DNA from: Sipunculus nudus
Lineage: Eukaryota > Annelida > Sipuncula > Golfingiida > Sipunculidae
Direction: 5' to 3'
Assembly: GCA_026874595.1 (NCBI GenBank)
Contig: CM049316.1
Location: 51,037,676 to 51,101,675, forward strand
DNA: 64,000 bases
Below are positions 12,144 through 25,700 of this stretch, one piece after another (positions within the stretch are counted from its first letter, which is position 1; the number at the start of each line of letters is the position of its first letter). The notes under the pieces were generated by a model, which saw nothing but the letters and a program-made list of their open reading frames with translations, did not search any database and was not told the DNA's origin. Position numbers and translations under genes: made by a program.

Positions 12144-15100
12144 AAGATGGAGAAAAAGCAGAGGAGAGAGAGAGAAAGAGAGAAAGAGAGGCTCTCTGGT
12201 AATTACTGTCTGACCCAGCCTGACCCAGACACTTACAGTGGCAGTAGGTCAGACCTGAAAGTGTTATGTAACTGCCCAGTACACTGCATTTATACTGATC
12301 TGATGTAAACAATGAAGACATGGTACCCGGAAACCTGAATGAAATCTACAGTTTTTGATCAATTGGTTTCAAATTTCAGATTTTAACAGATGAAATGTTA
12401 ATGTGTACATGCTGTACACAGCACTAACAGGAAAAATTTGAATATTTATATTTTTTTTAAATGGTATCAGGAAAAAAAGAAAAGTATTCTCAGCTATAAA
12501 ACTAATACATGTTTTAAAATTAATCCAAGGATCAAAACACCCAATATATATTATACCAGGAGCAAACTGGAGTTCGGAATGTTAAATTTTATGAACTGAA
12601 ATAAAGGACCAGCAATATAAATTTTGATTATTTAACCAGTATCATGTAACAACTGATACAACCATAAGTTATAAGTCAAACAAATTAAAATCTTTCATGA
12701 GCACTTGTCTGAGTAATATTTTAAATTTTTGACATATTTATTTATTATTTTAATTTTGTAATAAATATAAACCAACAAGTTAAGCACCTGGAAAAGAACT
12801 GGAAATTTAGATTAATTTAATATAATCAACTGCATCCTTGTCTATCATTATCTTGCTTCATATAATCCCATATAGTAAACAACAATTTATTTTAATTATT
12901 TATTTTTCATTTTTATGGTTGAAATGAAAAATACCCAATGGTGACTGCATGGTATCATTTGAAATACAATTTTGGCCATCCGTGGAAGATCCATAAATGA
13001 TCAGTAATTGCAAGGTAATCCCCTGTAACTCATTAACTATAAAATTCCTTTTCCATTTATTTTTTTTAAGTTCTTATCATAAACCAAGAATTAAAAAAAA
13101 AGTTTATTGTTATGTTTATGGCCTTAACAAATACTGGTGGAGGGGGTTGGACAGTTAGATCCAGTTGAAGCCACCCAAGAGCTGGCTGGCTGCAGAGTGC
13201 CTCGCTTCAAGCATGCATAATTGGCCTGAAAGGTCAATGTGGGGACATAAAAGAGGGGCTTCAGTACAGCCAAGGTGTGATATTGTCTCATAAAAACTTT
13301 CATAAAAGCTAGTTTTTGACCAATTCCTTTTATAACTTCAGAATTTAGAAGCTAAAATCCTTACATGTGCAAGATATGAAAATTAAATCAACAGTGCTTA
13401 CAGAGAAAAAACATGCAATGGCCAAAGTTGGGCAAAATTTAAGTAACTGATTTTATATTAATGCTAATAACTTATAAAATTTAAAAAATTCAAACTAATT
13501 TTGGGAATACAATTGAATCTTGATTAAATAATGTTATATCCCTGGCAAAAAATCTCTACCTTCAGCAATTTATGTTAAGATAGTAAATATATTTCTTGTT
13601 TTTTTTACAAAGTGCATTATGTTTGGGCCTAGAACTTAAAACAATTACACAATACTGACATCATTTCTGGCATATGCATAGCGAATGTATAGAAAAATAT
13701 GTATATTATATATCATCAAAGTCAGATCAGTGGTTTTGATATTAGGCAATCTTAAAGTGTAACAATGGGTTTTTAATGGAAAAATGTAGTTTTTTCTTAA
13801 TATCTCGAAGGAATGCAGTCCTAGTGACCAAACTTTTAGTATGGTAGAGGATTTGGGGGACATCTAACTGTATGCAAAATTTAAGGAACTTAGAGCTGAA
13901 GCTGGGGAGCTGAGATCTAGTAAACTGCATAACACTAGCTTGATGTAAACAATATGTGACATGGTGCTTGAAAACTTGAATAAAATCTACAGTTTTTGAT
14001 CAACTGGTTTCAAATTTTTTGTTTTAACAGTTGAAATGGTAACAAAAACATGCTTTGAAAATTAAATCCACAGCAGTTACAGGAAAAAAACGTGCCATGG
14101 TCAAACTTGGGCAAAATTTAAGGTACCAATTTTATATTTTTGCCAATATTTAAAAAAATTTAACAGATTTCGATCTAATTTTTGGTGTACAATTAAATTT
14201 TGATTATTTAAAGTAGTATTACTGAAAAACAGTTCCTACCTTTAACACTTTTGGTCGTAAGTGACCAAATATCTTTCCTCATTTTTTTACAAAGTCCATT
14301 ATGTTTGGGCCCATAACTTTTTTAAATTAAATAATACTGACTTAATTTCTGGCATGTACATAGGAACCATATAGAGGAATATTTATGGTAAAAAATGAAG
14401 AAAACCAGATGAGTGGTTTTGATATTAGGAAGTCCTGAAGTGTGATAATAGATTTCTAATAAAAAATTGAGGTTTTTCCTTAATATCTCAAAGAAAAGAA
14501 GTCATATTGACCAAATTTTTGGCATGGTAGGAGATTTTGGGGACATCTAACTGTATGCCGAATTTCAGATTCATAAGTCCAATGGTGTCGAAATGTGCCA
14601 GTCTTACGGACGGACATCCGGACAGACGCACGGACAGATGGACGGACGACGGACAATGGACCATGACTATAGCTAAGATGACTTATAGTCAGCTGAGCTA
14701 ATTATTGTAGGTGGCACCACCAGTCTTGTATACAACAAAGCTATTTGACATGTATAAATATGCCCAATTTCAGGCTGATATATCAAATTCCTCCGTAGAA
14801 TTAAGCAAGCACATACACTTTGAAAAAGTCATTGTAGATGGCGACACCTGTCTTGTGAACGATAAAGCCATTAAACACACATAGACAGGTCAGAATATCA
14901 GGCCTTGAAAGGCTGTTGCCCCGAGTGTACTGTGACAAATTACTGGCTCAGGCTACTGCACTGAGTGAACTCTTGACCTGCACCTGGCTAGACTGAGTGA
15001 ACTTTTGACCTGTACTTGGCTGCACTGAATGAACATGAGGTGATCACATGATACTCATGAGGTGATCACATGCTACCCATGAAATGATCACATGCTGCCC

Positions 15101-17699
15101 ATGAGGTGATCACATGCCTTGTGCTTGGCTGCACTGATTGAACTCTTGGCCTAAATCTGGCTGCACTGAATGAACTCTTGATCTGTTGCCAAATCTGAAA
15201 CAGTTGGCAGTTTCTCAACCTATTCAAGAAACATACACAATCTTGGCCTGTTATGTAACTCTGCTAAAATTTATCCAACACAAACCATTTGAACAAACTT
15301 GAGAAGGCTCGCCTCTGGGATCATTCTTGTAAAATATTGAACAATTTGGCTGGAATCTTTACAAGAAGAAAAAGTTTTTATCAGCTTTTTCCCTGTAAAA
15401 TCTAAGTAAATGCAGATAGCAAAAATAAACTTACCATCAACATTTGATATGTGACTGATAATTGCATAAAATTTGGGGATGGTAGCTCCTGCTATTCCTG
15501 AGAAATTATGAATAATGTACAGATGATATGTAATATCATAAATCTACATTTTTTAAAAGCTTTTAAAAAACATTCTTGTCAATATTTTCCATAGATAACC
15601 TGAAATCTAAATGTCTAGAGGCATGATGTAATGGATGCTGATAAACTGGTGCTAGGCTAGATGTATCTGCTTCATTCAGCTAACATATCTGGTAAAATGA
15701 CTCAATTCAATCTTTATAATTCAGCCAAAATTCATTTTTTGGAACCATAAAAGACAATTATTATTAGAATGATTCAGGGAATTATTCTTGCAAAATATTA
15801 AACAAACTGGCCTCAGTATCATCAGTCGAAAAACGTTTTGTAGGTTTATAACTCATATAGGAAAATACAGCAAAATGGCAAAGTTCAGCTTCCCATAACT
15901 CAGCCAAAAATCATTGAACCAAAACCATTTGAACAAACTTATATTATCAACTTCTAAGGATAATTAATGTGTGAGATTTAAGAATTTGGCACAGTGGTTT
16001 TTGAGAAGAAGATTTTTGTAGCCACTTAGCTAAAATGGGCTGTCATGGCATATGACTAAATTTAGCTTCCCATAACTCAGCCAAAAGTCACTGAACTGAG
16101 ACCATTTGAACAAACTTGAATTATCAACATCTAAGGATAATTAATGTGTGAGATTTAAGAATTTGGCCCAGTGGTTTTTGAGAAGAAGATTTTTGTAGCC
16201 ACTTAGCTTACACGGGCTGTTATGGCACATGACTAAATTCAGCTTCCCATAACTCAGCCAAAAGTCACTGAACTGAGAACATTTGAACAAACTTGAATTA
16301 TCAACATCTAAGGATAATTAATGTGTGAGATTTAAGAATTTGGCCCAGTGGTTTTTGAGAAGAAGATTGTTGTAGCCACTTAGCTAAAATGGGCTGTTAT
16401 GGCATATGACTTAATTCAGCTTCCCATAACTTAGCCAAAAGTCACTGAACTGAGACCATTTGAACAATCTTCAGAAGGCACTACCCTAGGATCATTTCTG
16501 TGCGATATTAAACAATTAGGCCATTTCATTTCACAGAAGAAGTTATTTGTAGCTGTCAGTATGATACGGGCACTGATTTCCCCCGTACAAAAAAGGCCGA
16601 TGCAGGTGGCGCCACCAATACCTCAATTTCAGATATGACTCATGTGACCAACATTGGCATAAAATTTGGTGATGACAGCTCAAGCCATTTCTGAGATTGT
16701 AATTTTAGTATGCTTTTTTGGACAGATGACTAAGTTCAACTTCCTGTAACTCGGCCAAAAATCACCAAACCTACATTATTCCAACAAACTTCAGAGAGAT
16801 TGTTCCAGGGATTATTTCTGTGAAATATTGGACAATTTGGCTGAACAGTTTTGGAGAAGAAGATTTTTAAAGATTTTTTAGCTTTTTCCCTATAAAATCT
16901 AAGAAAATGCAGTTAGCCAAAAAATAAGCAAAATCCGATAGAGTTTTTCAGATGACTAATTTTTTGCATAAAATTTTGTGATGCTACCTCTTGCCGTTTT
17001 CAAGATAGTATGGGTAAACGTACAGACGACGGCCGACAGCACACCATCGCATAAGCTCACAGGTTCGCTAAAAAGGCCGATGCAGGTGGCGCCACCAATA
17101 CCTCAATTTCAGATATGACTCATGTGACCAACATTGGCATAAAATTTGGTGATGACAGCTCAAGCAATTTCTGAGATTGTAATTTTAGTATGCTTTTTTG
17201 GACAGATGACTAAGTTTAACTTCCTGTAACTCGGCCAAAAATCACCGAACTTAAACCATTCAAACAAACTTGAGAGAGATTGTTCAAGGAATCATTTCTG
17301 TAAAATATTGGACAATTTGGCTGAACAGATTTGGAGAAGAAGATTTTTTAAGCTTTTTTAGCTTTTTCCCTTTAAAATCTAAGAAAATGCAGTTAGCCAA
17401 AAAATAAGCGAAATCCGATAGAGTTTTTTAGATGACTAATTTTATGCATAAAATTTCGTGATGCTAATTCTTGCCGTTTTCAAGATAGTATGGATTAACG
17501 TACGGACGATGCCACACCATCGCATAAGCTCACAGGTTCGCTTAAAAAAAAGGGATTCTGGGACTTGCCTACAAGTTAAATGCCATCCAGTAGCACCAAA
17601 TATGCATAATAAAACAAGGATGATTTTTCATATGGTGCCGTATTTACCATGTAAAATGTTCACAAGTCCAGTGAATGCGGACGCTGTCAGTTGGCTTGC

Positions 17700-18245
17700 A
17701 CATAGACTGGTACCCTGCTCTATTGTGGCCCTCAGCCAAGCATAGAGACAGACGTACAACGCCATCTTGAGTACTACCAGTTGCAACTCCTGACTTACCT
17801 GTAGACTGGTTCCAACTCCAGTATGCACGCTGATACCGATTTTCATGGAAGTTCACGCGATCCTGGCTGATTATCCGTGAAGATTTCTCATAAGAATTAC
17901 TTTTTAGTAATTTCTAGTTTTCAAATATTGAAAAATGAGTTGTTGCACAAAAATTGAATGATGGATGTATAGATAATACAATATACTGAATCTTTGATAT
18001 TCCACTGTACGTGGCATTGGTCTATTGTCAATATCTATTTATCTAATCATAAATGTCACACGAAATGTACAGCCAACTTTTGGCAACTTCTCTGAGCAAA
18101 CGAAATGCTTATTTTTATTATATTTAATACATACTGGAGTTGGAACCAGTCTGCCGGGTGTAAATAAGATGGGTTGTACGCCTGTCTCTATGACTGGCCT
18201 AGAGCAGCGGTGCCATAATAGAGCGGGGTACCAGTCAAGCTTGCA
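17700..18245. repeat. Inverted repeat with ~115-bp arms
   Basis: 17704-17822 reads as the reverse complement of 18132-18240 with about 15-20% mismatch and small indels (shared phrases GGAGTTGGAACCAGTCT, GCCTGTCTCTATG-like and ATAGAGC(A/G)GGGTACCAGTC). Loop about 310 bp. Short open frames on either arm (17628-17846 minus; 18025-18300 plus) mirror the palindrome and are not credible genes. Could be a foldback-type element; superfamily not assigned. Confidence 0.65.
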
Positions 18246-19525
18246 CACTGACATACACAGAGACTCACACATGGCACTTCAATTACAAGACAACCTGTAG
18301 CACGTTATAATAATAAATATGAAGCGGCCTTTCCTCAGGTGACGTGAAATTTGATGTTTGTCAAGCTTGTATTACTGGACTACGTCAAGAAATGAATGTA
18401 TTATAACTGGTCATCAAAGTTCAAGAAAGGGACAGTGTTTCCACGGGATATAAATATGATGAATTTCCTCACAATTTTATAACAAAACCCCGGATTTGGT
18501 GCGTATACCCACTGAAGTTAATATAATATGCTGGAGTCTGAGGGCCAATATTTCAGCTTTTTTTTTTAACTTTTGCATGTAATATCATGCACAATGAAGG
18601 ACAAAAAGGACAGTTATTGGCGATGCCATTCCATGTCATACATCAGCTCAGCTGTCAAAGTTATTTGCGCAAGGTACATGACTGACATAATCGGGGTACC
18701 GTATTATAATTTCTCATCTATCAAATAAATACTGTTTTAATACCTTTATATGACCATTTTATATATTTTACTACCTTATGAGGCAGTGAAATTTATTAAA
18801 GAGTACACTTATTACCATCCTTATTTTTTCTCTTCGCCTGAAAAGGAAATCTCGAACTGCAGTCATTCATACAATTCTCTCATACAACACAAAATAAAAT
18901 CGTCTGCAAATCGGTATCAATTGGATTAGTTATTTTTCAAAACTTCACACAAGCATATCTAAAAGATCGTTGGTTTTTCTGAATTGTACTGAATGTGCTG
19001 TGAAGTCAAAAAACGTTTACACAAGCAGCAGTGTTGAATTAAGAGGATCGTAACGCACTTTGGAAGTTGGCAGATGTGGGTTGGGGGGGGGGGGGGGGGG
19101 CTTATAAGGGTACAAAAATATTTGAAAAATTTAATTTTGAGAGTGCCCGGGGCGCTTAATTTATTACGTCGAATACGGTATGTTAATCAACCTATTGCGA
19201 TATACTGATATAGATAAAATTGCACAGCCCAATTATGAATATTTTCCCGTTAATGGCAGGATTGATCACTGCCTGAAAGGATAAAGGTCACAGGGTGATC
19301 ATTATAGCTTAAATGATTTATGGTTGCCTGAGATAAAAACAGTTGACTTTCCCATCAAAGTTACTTTTTATTATTTTATGAATAGGCAGAGTTGGAAAAA
19401 ACAGCTATTAGAACAGTCTGTGGCTGGTTTGTGCATCAACCAGGACTTGCACACTTTTTCAGTACTTATATTGTCATTTTGATACATTATGCTTGACATT
19501 TTTGATAAAGTATATTAAATATTTA
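18246..19525. other. No gene recognised
   Basis: Mostly unique, AT-rich sequence with a G run at about 19083-19100. No open frame, RNA gene or repeat family could be supported. Confidence 0.35.
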
Positions 19526-19740
19526 CTTTATGTGGTTTTGTACCAGCAGCTTGTAGGATTTGACCACAAGTCTTCTGGTACTTGCCATTCTTCATTCATT
19601 ATGTGGTTTTATACCAGGAGCTTGTTGGTGTTGACCACAAGTCTTCTGGTACTTGCTATACATCATTCATTATGTGGTTTTATACTAGGAACTTGTAGGT
19701 GTTGACTGCTAGTCTTCTGGTATTTACAATATATCATTTA
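19526..19740. repeat. Minisatellite, three units of ~72 bp
   Basis: Three head-to-tail units start at about 19526, 19598 and 19669, each containing 'tatgtggtttt.tac' then 'ttgtaggtgttgacc' then AGTCTTCTGGTA. Units one and two are the most alike; unit three is more diverged. The open frame across it (19493-19705) is repeat-driven and not a gene. Confidence 0.85.
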
Positions 19741-20450
19741 ATGAAACATATATGTATTTAAAAAGAAAAGGAAGCTGCTGTGCAGTTTAAGCTCCAGTTG
19801 AATCCTCATTGGTGTAGATCATATGAGCAATAATAATAGGGCCACTCTCGAACCTCCCAGATCCGGATAGACGGATCACACAAAAAGTTTTTGTTGTTGT
19901 TAAAAACCCGTTCCCAAGAGATCTCATTCCTCATTAACTGTTTACATCAGTTAACATGCAACACATTGGATAAAGTTTTTTACTGCGTAAAGTCAAGTTT
20001 TTTCCCACCACCTCCCTCGTATGCTCCCTTAACATTCAATTTGCAACTTTCACTTCTTTTTATTTAACGTTCATTTTATTATGAATATTTCAGATTAATC
20101 TGAGTCAAGTAGATATATGTAATTCACTATCTACTATAATACTACCATTCTACATTATAACATATATTGTTGGTAACTTAATTTATTAATTGTATATCAA
20201 ATGATGTGTTTGTTCATAATCATATGACAATTTGTCAGAGCTATAATGGGCCATTTGGGTATCCCACCTTCTTATGCATTCTTTGTTTTTGGTAGCATAT
20301 TTCTGAATCATATTTGTATTTTGTAAATATCAATATTGCTCTGGGAAGTGGACATTCTCATTTTATTATATCTGGCAGCAAATGCTACTCAAATCTTCAG
20401 AACTGTCTTGTCTTAATCTAATTTCATAAGAATGAGCAAACAGAATGTTT
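19741..20450. other. No gene recognised
   Basis: AT-rich sequence without recognisable coding or repeat structure. Confidence 0.3.
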
Positions 20451-21480
20451 GTGTTTGAGTGTGTGTTTGTGCTGAAGGGTGCATATGGATCATTTTGATT
20501 AACAGAAACATTTGACATCACCTACAGCTTATACACCAATGGTACAATTCAATCGGGAGTCTTACTTTAGTGTTGCATGGGTCATTGTAGTGGTGGATCA
20601 CTGAATCCAACTAATCAATTAATCCAAACTGGAGTTATCATCTGGAAACAAATTTGTGAACTGACAGGGTGATGACTACAGGGCATCTGCATTTCCCAGT
20701 AGGGCCCTGATATAGCTGTAAATTTGTGTTCAGATATTTAGCAGGACATGTTCATGTGTAATGTAAATGGCAAACAACAAGGATCTACCTAGAGATGAGG
20801 TATACCTGATTTGAGTGATGCCTGCTCACAGACCCATCAATCACCAAGTCCTCCATGGCAAGTCCTGCCCATCCTCCACCAGCAGGATGATGTATTAGGG
20901 GCTTTTTCTTGCCTGTGGGACCTGCACTTCCAACTCTCTCTCTCCTGGGGGCACCATGCTAGAAATATCAGAATCAAGGGACCCATGGGTTTTGATGCTC
21001 AGCTGAATTTGTCTATATGGATATGTTTATGAGTTTTTCTAAATATTGGTCCTGTGATCACTTTGAAGTCAACCTGTCTACTCTAACTGGAGTTATCATC
21101 CTTAAACTAATTTGTGAATGGATGGGCCCTGTGATCTTGACCTTTGATCCAAAATCAAAAGGAAACTTCCCATAATGGCAGGTGTGCCAGATGTGGAAGA
21201 CAGAAGGTTTGCGATGAAAAGTTTGGCTTGAAATGCATCCACAATTTTTCTAAAGTAGTGGGTCCTGTGACCTTGACCATGGTTATTATGCCCCAGAATT
21301 AACAGTTCTTACTTTAGTGGTGGGCCATATATAAGTCAAGTTTGAAACCAATATTTCAATCCAAACTGAAGTTATCATCAGGAAACAAATTATTTTAACG
21401 GACATACAGATGAACAGACGGACAGACAGAGTTATTAATATAGGGCATCTGCTTATTCAAGCGGGGCCCCTCATAAACAC
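20451..21480. repeat. Decayed interspersed repeat with duplicated end signature
   Basis: The phrase 'ggcatctgc' followed by a GGGCCC-rich ending occurs at about 20685-20712 and 21443-21470, each preceded by 'gaa.ttatcatc.ggaaacaaat'. A B-like terminus (CAAGGGACCCATGGG ... GCTCAGCTGA) lies at 20974-21006. This suggests another Helentron-like family in two partial copies, but I could not define both ends. The short frame at 20811-21032 has no recognisable domain. Confidence 0.45.
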
Positions 21481-22732
21481 ACAAGGATTCAGGACAGGGA
21501 TGAAACCTCAGTTGCAAATCTGATAGTATATATATAATTTGGCAGTCTCAAAATATAGAAAACAAGGGACCCATGGGTCACAATGCTCAGCTGTTATATA
21601 TGATCAAACAAGATATGATTTGGAAGGGGGGGAAGGGTAGACAAATGCTAGTTTAGTGTGGTAATATAAGCTGTATTATGAGATGATGGTGTTTAACTCA
21701 AGTTATGTAACATTTTGATAAAATTCTTGGATATAAAAAAGAGGATTGATGCCATTATATCATTTACATTTGAAAATGTAGTGCTATTAGCTGTCACACA
21801 AGTTTTGACTTGGCCTGATGCTGCAAGTATATACCATTTTGGCAGTTTTTTCATGTAAATTTTATCTCATGAGTATATATTAATTTTCAGTCAAACAAAA
21901 TTGTTGAGAATCCAGGATATACAAATTTCACAAATTTGAATAAAGATATCATATGTATCTGGTTTTATGGCTTTAATTTACATTAAAAAAATAAAACTAT
22001 TATATTCACTTTTGAATACTTTCACATCAATCTACACACTGAACATAGCAAGAGTCTTATGACAAATATTAACATTAAAGATATCATAATGAAATCTTGT
22101 CTAGGATCTGATTTTTTTTATCACATTTGAATATTTTTTTTTTTTTCAATTTATGTATCAGAAAATAAATAACAAGTGACCAATGGGTCATTACTCTCAG
22201 CCGACTGACATGTTGACAATATGTCCTTGCACAGACAACTAATTAAGATAATGTAGGTGGCATCATTGTTCATTCATATTAGCTTAAGTTTTTTTTTTTT
22301 TAATTTTTTTTTTAATTTTTATTTTTTTATTTAAACAAAAGACAATACAAGGATTGGATCATTGTTAACAATACACAAGTGATGTTGACAGAAGATTTCT
22401 TCAAATAAGCACATCAATCTGTAACAGTTTTGTTAAATTTATCAGGAAGTCATCATTATTATTTGTATATACATATACTTCACAAATACATTACAAATAT
22501 AAACACAAATGTATATTGAATACACACATCATACACAATCCAATATGCATTGCACACTGATGCATATAAACATAATATCTAAACACATACTCATATTAAC
22601 TAAAATTAATTGCTAGGCAGGTACATAATAAGTTAAGTATACATGGCTGTTCACACCCTAAACATGAACTATATTCCTTACTCTGTATAGGGATTTTTTT
22701 TTTTTTTTTTTCAATAACTCAGTTTTCAATTA

Positions 22733-25700
22733 CAAACATTTTAGGTTATGAAGAGGTAATAGAGGTTTCCATTTCTTTAGGTGGTCCTCTAGTTCTAACT
22801 CCTTTTTAGCAATGAGATATTCTTCTTTTTGCAAGGAATTCAAAGTACAAATAAATTTTGCGAATAGACTTTCGACAGATGGAAAAGATTTACCTTTAAA
22901 AATAATATACTTATATATGAGGATAATGGTATTTATCATGATATTTTCTTTACTGATAGGTAGGATTCCAAAAATAACTTTTTTTTTTGTTATTTCAGGC
23001 ATATTAATATCACATAGTTTTAATCATTCCTTAATCTTAAAGTAGAAATTCTTTGTAACTGTACACTCACAAAACAAGTGAAAAATTGATTCTTGATATA
23101 AAAAGCAACAGTCCCATCAACCCATTTCAATTAATTTCCATTTATACGAATTTCTGTAAACTGCCAAGTAATTATTCATAATTTTGTAAAGAAATTCTCA
23201 TAAATACCTATCTGAAGAGATCTGATAAATTGATTTAAAACGAAGTTCCTTTTCTTGTGCAGTAACATCCAAGCATTCGTCCCATATAATGTTTCTGAAC
23301 TCAGTTTTGTCCTTAATACATTTACCTTAATCATTTTTGAATTTAATGTTGATATATATTATTGCTTATTTTTGATAAATACTGAATCACTGCAGATATT
23401 TGTATTCTCAAACGTATGTTCTTTTATCAAGAAACGTAAGTTCGCTGAGACTGAGGCAATTACCGACTGTAATAGAAGTTTATCTAATTCAGTTAAATTG
23501 CCATTAGTCACATTATTCCAAGATTTTAATGACCCATTCTTATTAACAAGGTCATTTATGTAATTAATTCCTACACCTGATAAATTTTTGTAAAAAAAGG
23601 GTGCATTGTTAATTTGTAATAATGAATTATTCCATACTGTTTGAGATAATACTTCATACCTAGATTCTGGATAACTTTTTGAAATTGCGGTCCATGAAAA
23701 CAAGCATTTTTTGTAGAATTTTGGCAGACCCTGCGGAATGCTTGCTTTATCAAAATTTGATCTTATGAAAGATGTTCCTCCTATTCTACTTAAATAACAT
23801 GAGACTAACTTCGCCCAAAGTTTATTTTCGTCAGTAATTAGTCGTTTTATCCACATGACTTGTTGACCTTTCAGCATTGATTCAATGTCTGGCAGTTTTA
23901 GGCCACCCATATTATATGGTCCTACTGCAGTGTTATATTTAACCTTTGGCTTTTTTCCGTTCCATATAAATTTGTTAATCATACCATGTGCCTCAGTAAC
24001 AAAACTCCTTTTTGGTTCACACATGCATGTTTGTAGCATACAACAAAGTGGATAAAACAAGTGACCCAGCTATCTCAAATCTACCATAAATTGTCATTGT
24101 CTGGGTTCTCCTAACACTCAAGGTGTTATTCATCTTATCTTTTATTCTTGTGAAATTCTTTTCTGACAATATCTGAATCATATGAAAAGTAAATCCCCAA
24201 GATTCGAATAGCATCTACAGTTAGATTAATCCATCAACATTCAATAGGTCTGTCGCGTCTGGCTTTACAGCTTCCTAGCCATGCTGCTTCTGACTTATCA
24301 TAGTTGACTTTTAAAGAGGAATAATATGTAAAAACATTTATAACATTTATCAGTTCTTTGAAAGACTCTGCATCCTGAAGGAAAAATGTTGAGTCATCTG
24401 CAAACATGCACAATTTATTTTCTAAATCAAAAACTTTTATTCCTTGTATTTCATTTCTCGTACGAATCTGATGTGCTAATACTTCAACAACAAGCTTGAA
24501 GAGGTAACAAGCTAATGGGTCCCCTTGACGGGTGCCTCGTTCTAACAAAAAATGTGGTTGTTACTCCATTGTTTATGACGGAACTCTCCAATTTATTGTA
24601 CATTGTTTTTATCCATGTTATAAAAATTTCTCCGAACCCAAACCTTTTAAGAACACTGAACAGGAAAACATGATCTACCGAATCAAAAGCTGCTTCAAAA
24701 TCAGCTGCGAACATAATACCTGTACTTTTACTTTGATTACAGTAGTATATAATATCGCTGATTAGCCTGATGGGCTCACCAATGAAACGACCACTTATAT
24801 ATGCACTTTGATCCTGAGAAATTAAATGTGGAAGTATTTTCTTCAATCTGTTGACTAAAATTCGACTAAGTATATTGCAATCAACATTAATTGGACTGAT
24901 TGGTCGCCATGATTTAATGTATCTAGTGTCTTTGTCAGGTTTTTGTATTAAAGTTATTACAGCTTGTTTTTGACTGGTGGTGAGGTGACCTTGCCTTTAG
25001 ACAGGATATCAATTCATATTTAATTTCTTGGTAAAACATTTTGTAAAATTCGTTACTTAGTCCGTCATTCCCAGGTACTTTATTTGAAGGCATGGATTTT
25101 AGTGCATTTAATACTTCTGTCTGAGTTACTTGAACATCACAAAAAGATGATTGTTCATCAGATAGAACTGGTACATTAATATTTTTAAAATAATTATCAC
25201 AATCTTCTTCTGTTACAACAGGTGTTCTCGTGAACTTTTTTTTATAAAATGCACTAATCTCCTCCATAATTTCTTTTTAAGGGGGTTATCTCCTTCTCAT
25301 TTTTTAGTAATTTACGAACTGTTGTTTTATGATAATTTCTTTTTTCTAAATTGAGGAAACATGAAGAGTTTCACTCACCATTTTCTTTCCATTGTGCTCG
25401 GGAGCGGATTATGAATCCTTGTGTAATGTGGTCATAGTATGTTTCCAGCTGATGTTTAATTTCTTGGTGTTCCTTGATTACTGCCTCACTAGAATCATTA
25501 CACAATTTTCTTTCCAGCTCATTTAATTTACTCTCAAGTTTACTTAATTCATTCCTTCTCTGTCCAGCTTTTGCCTTAGAATAATCAAGAGTGAACTGCC
25601 TTATTCTGTATTTGATGTATTCCCAACATGTAGCAGAATTTTTTAATGAAGTATTTCCTTTCCACTCAGAAATCTTGCTTTTTAATTCTTTGACATAATT

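Larger units (their letters stand above)
10716..14699 (-). mobile_element. Helentron-like family B2, complete copy nested in A2
   Basis: Both termini are fixed by the uninterrupted paralogous site in A1 (8631-8650, CACAACAC + five A + TTATTG). B2 runs from AACAAGGGACCCATGGG (contains the palindrome GACCCATGGGTC) to ...GTCAGCTGAGCT at 14699. It leaves three A's on the left and two on the right and no target duplication. The 3' subterminal repeat GCTCAGCTGA (10740-10749) is the reverse complement of TCAGCTGAGC (14689-14698). The body contains two related blocks (about 12340-13740 and 13950-14600) with the phrase 'catttatgtttgggcc.ataactta', and ends in a run of GGACGGAC-like words. No coding frame is supported. 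Confidence 0.85.
10538..17069 (-). mobile_element. Helentron-like family A, copy A2 (nested in A1, carries B2)
   Basis: Starts AACAAGGCCTACAGGCC with GCGAACCTGTG at 10559-10569 and ends with the reverse-complement CACAGGTTCGC at 17058-17068 plus T. It sits inside A1 at an A|A step without duplicated target. It is itself split by B2 after 10715 and resumes at 14700. The 16605-17069 module (GGTGGCGCCACC ... ACAGGTTCGCT) is followed directly by A1's own copy of that module (17085-17542), which looks like a tandem duplication but is explained by nesting. No coding capacity seen: non-autonomous. Confidence 0.8.
8466..17542 (-). mobile_element. Helentron-like family A, copy A1 (outer element, carries A2)
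   Basis: Left (3') terminus AACAAGGCCTACAGGCC with the GCGAACCTGTGC subterminal repeat just inside. Right (5') terminus ...CTCACAGGTTCGCT followed by A's. The body is interrupted at 10537/10538 by A2: text before it ends 'ccccaatacaa' and resumes at 17070 with 'aaaaaggccgatgcagg'. A2 itself shows this junction uninterrupted near 16580-16605. No protein frame is supported; the body is a series of modules that start with a GGTGGC(G/A)CCACC-type palindrome. Orientation is given Helentron-style, with the hairpin end as 3'. Confidence 0.75.

Noticed and set aside
12030-12321. Open frames on both strands across the GA microsatellite
   Set aside because: They encode Arg-Glu or Ser-Leu runs created by the (GA)n repeat and lie in a transposon body.
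16605-17542. Apparent tandem duplication of a 470-bp module
   Set aside because: Explained by A2 ending inside A1, whose own module follows.
24532-24765. Plus-strand frame of 77 codons
   Set aside because: Antisense of the LINE reverse transcriptase.
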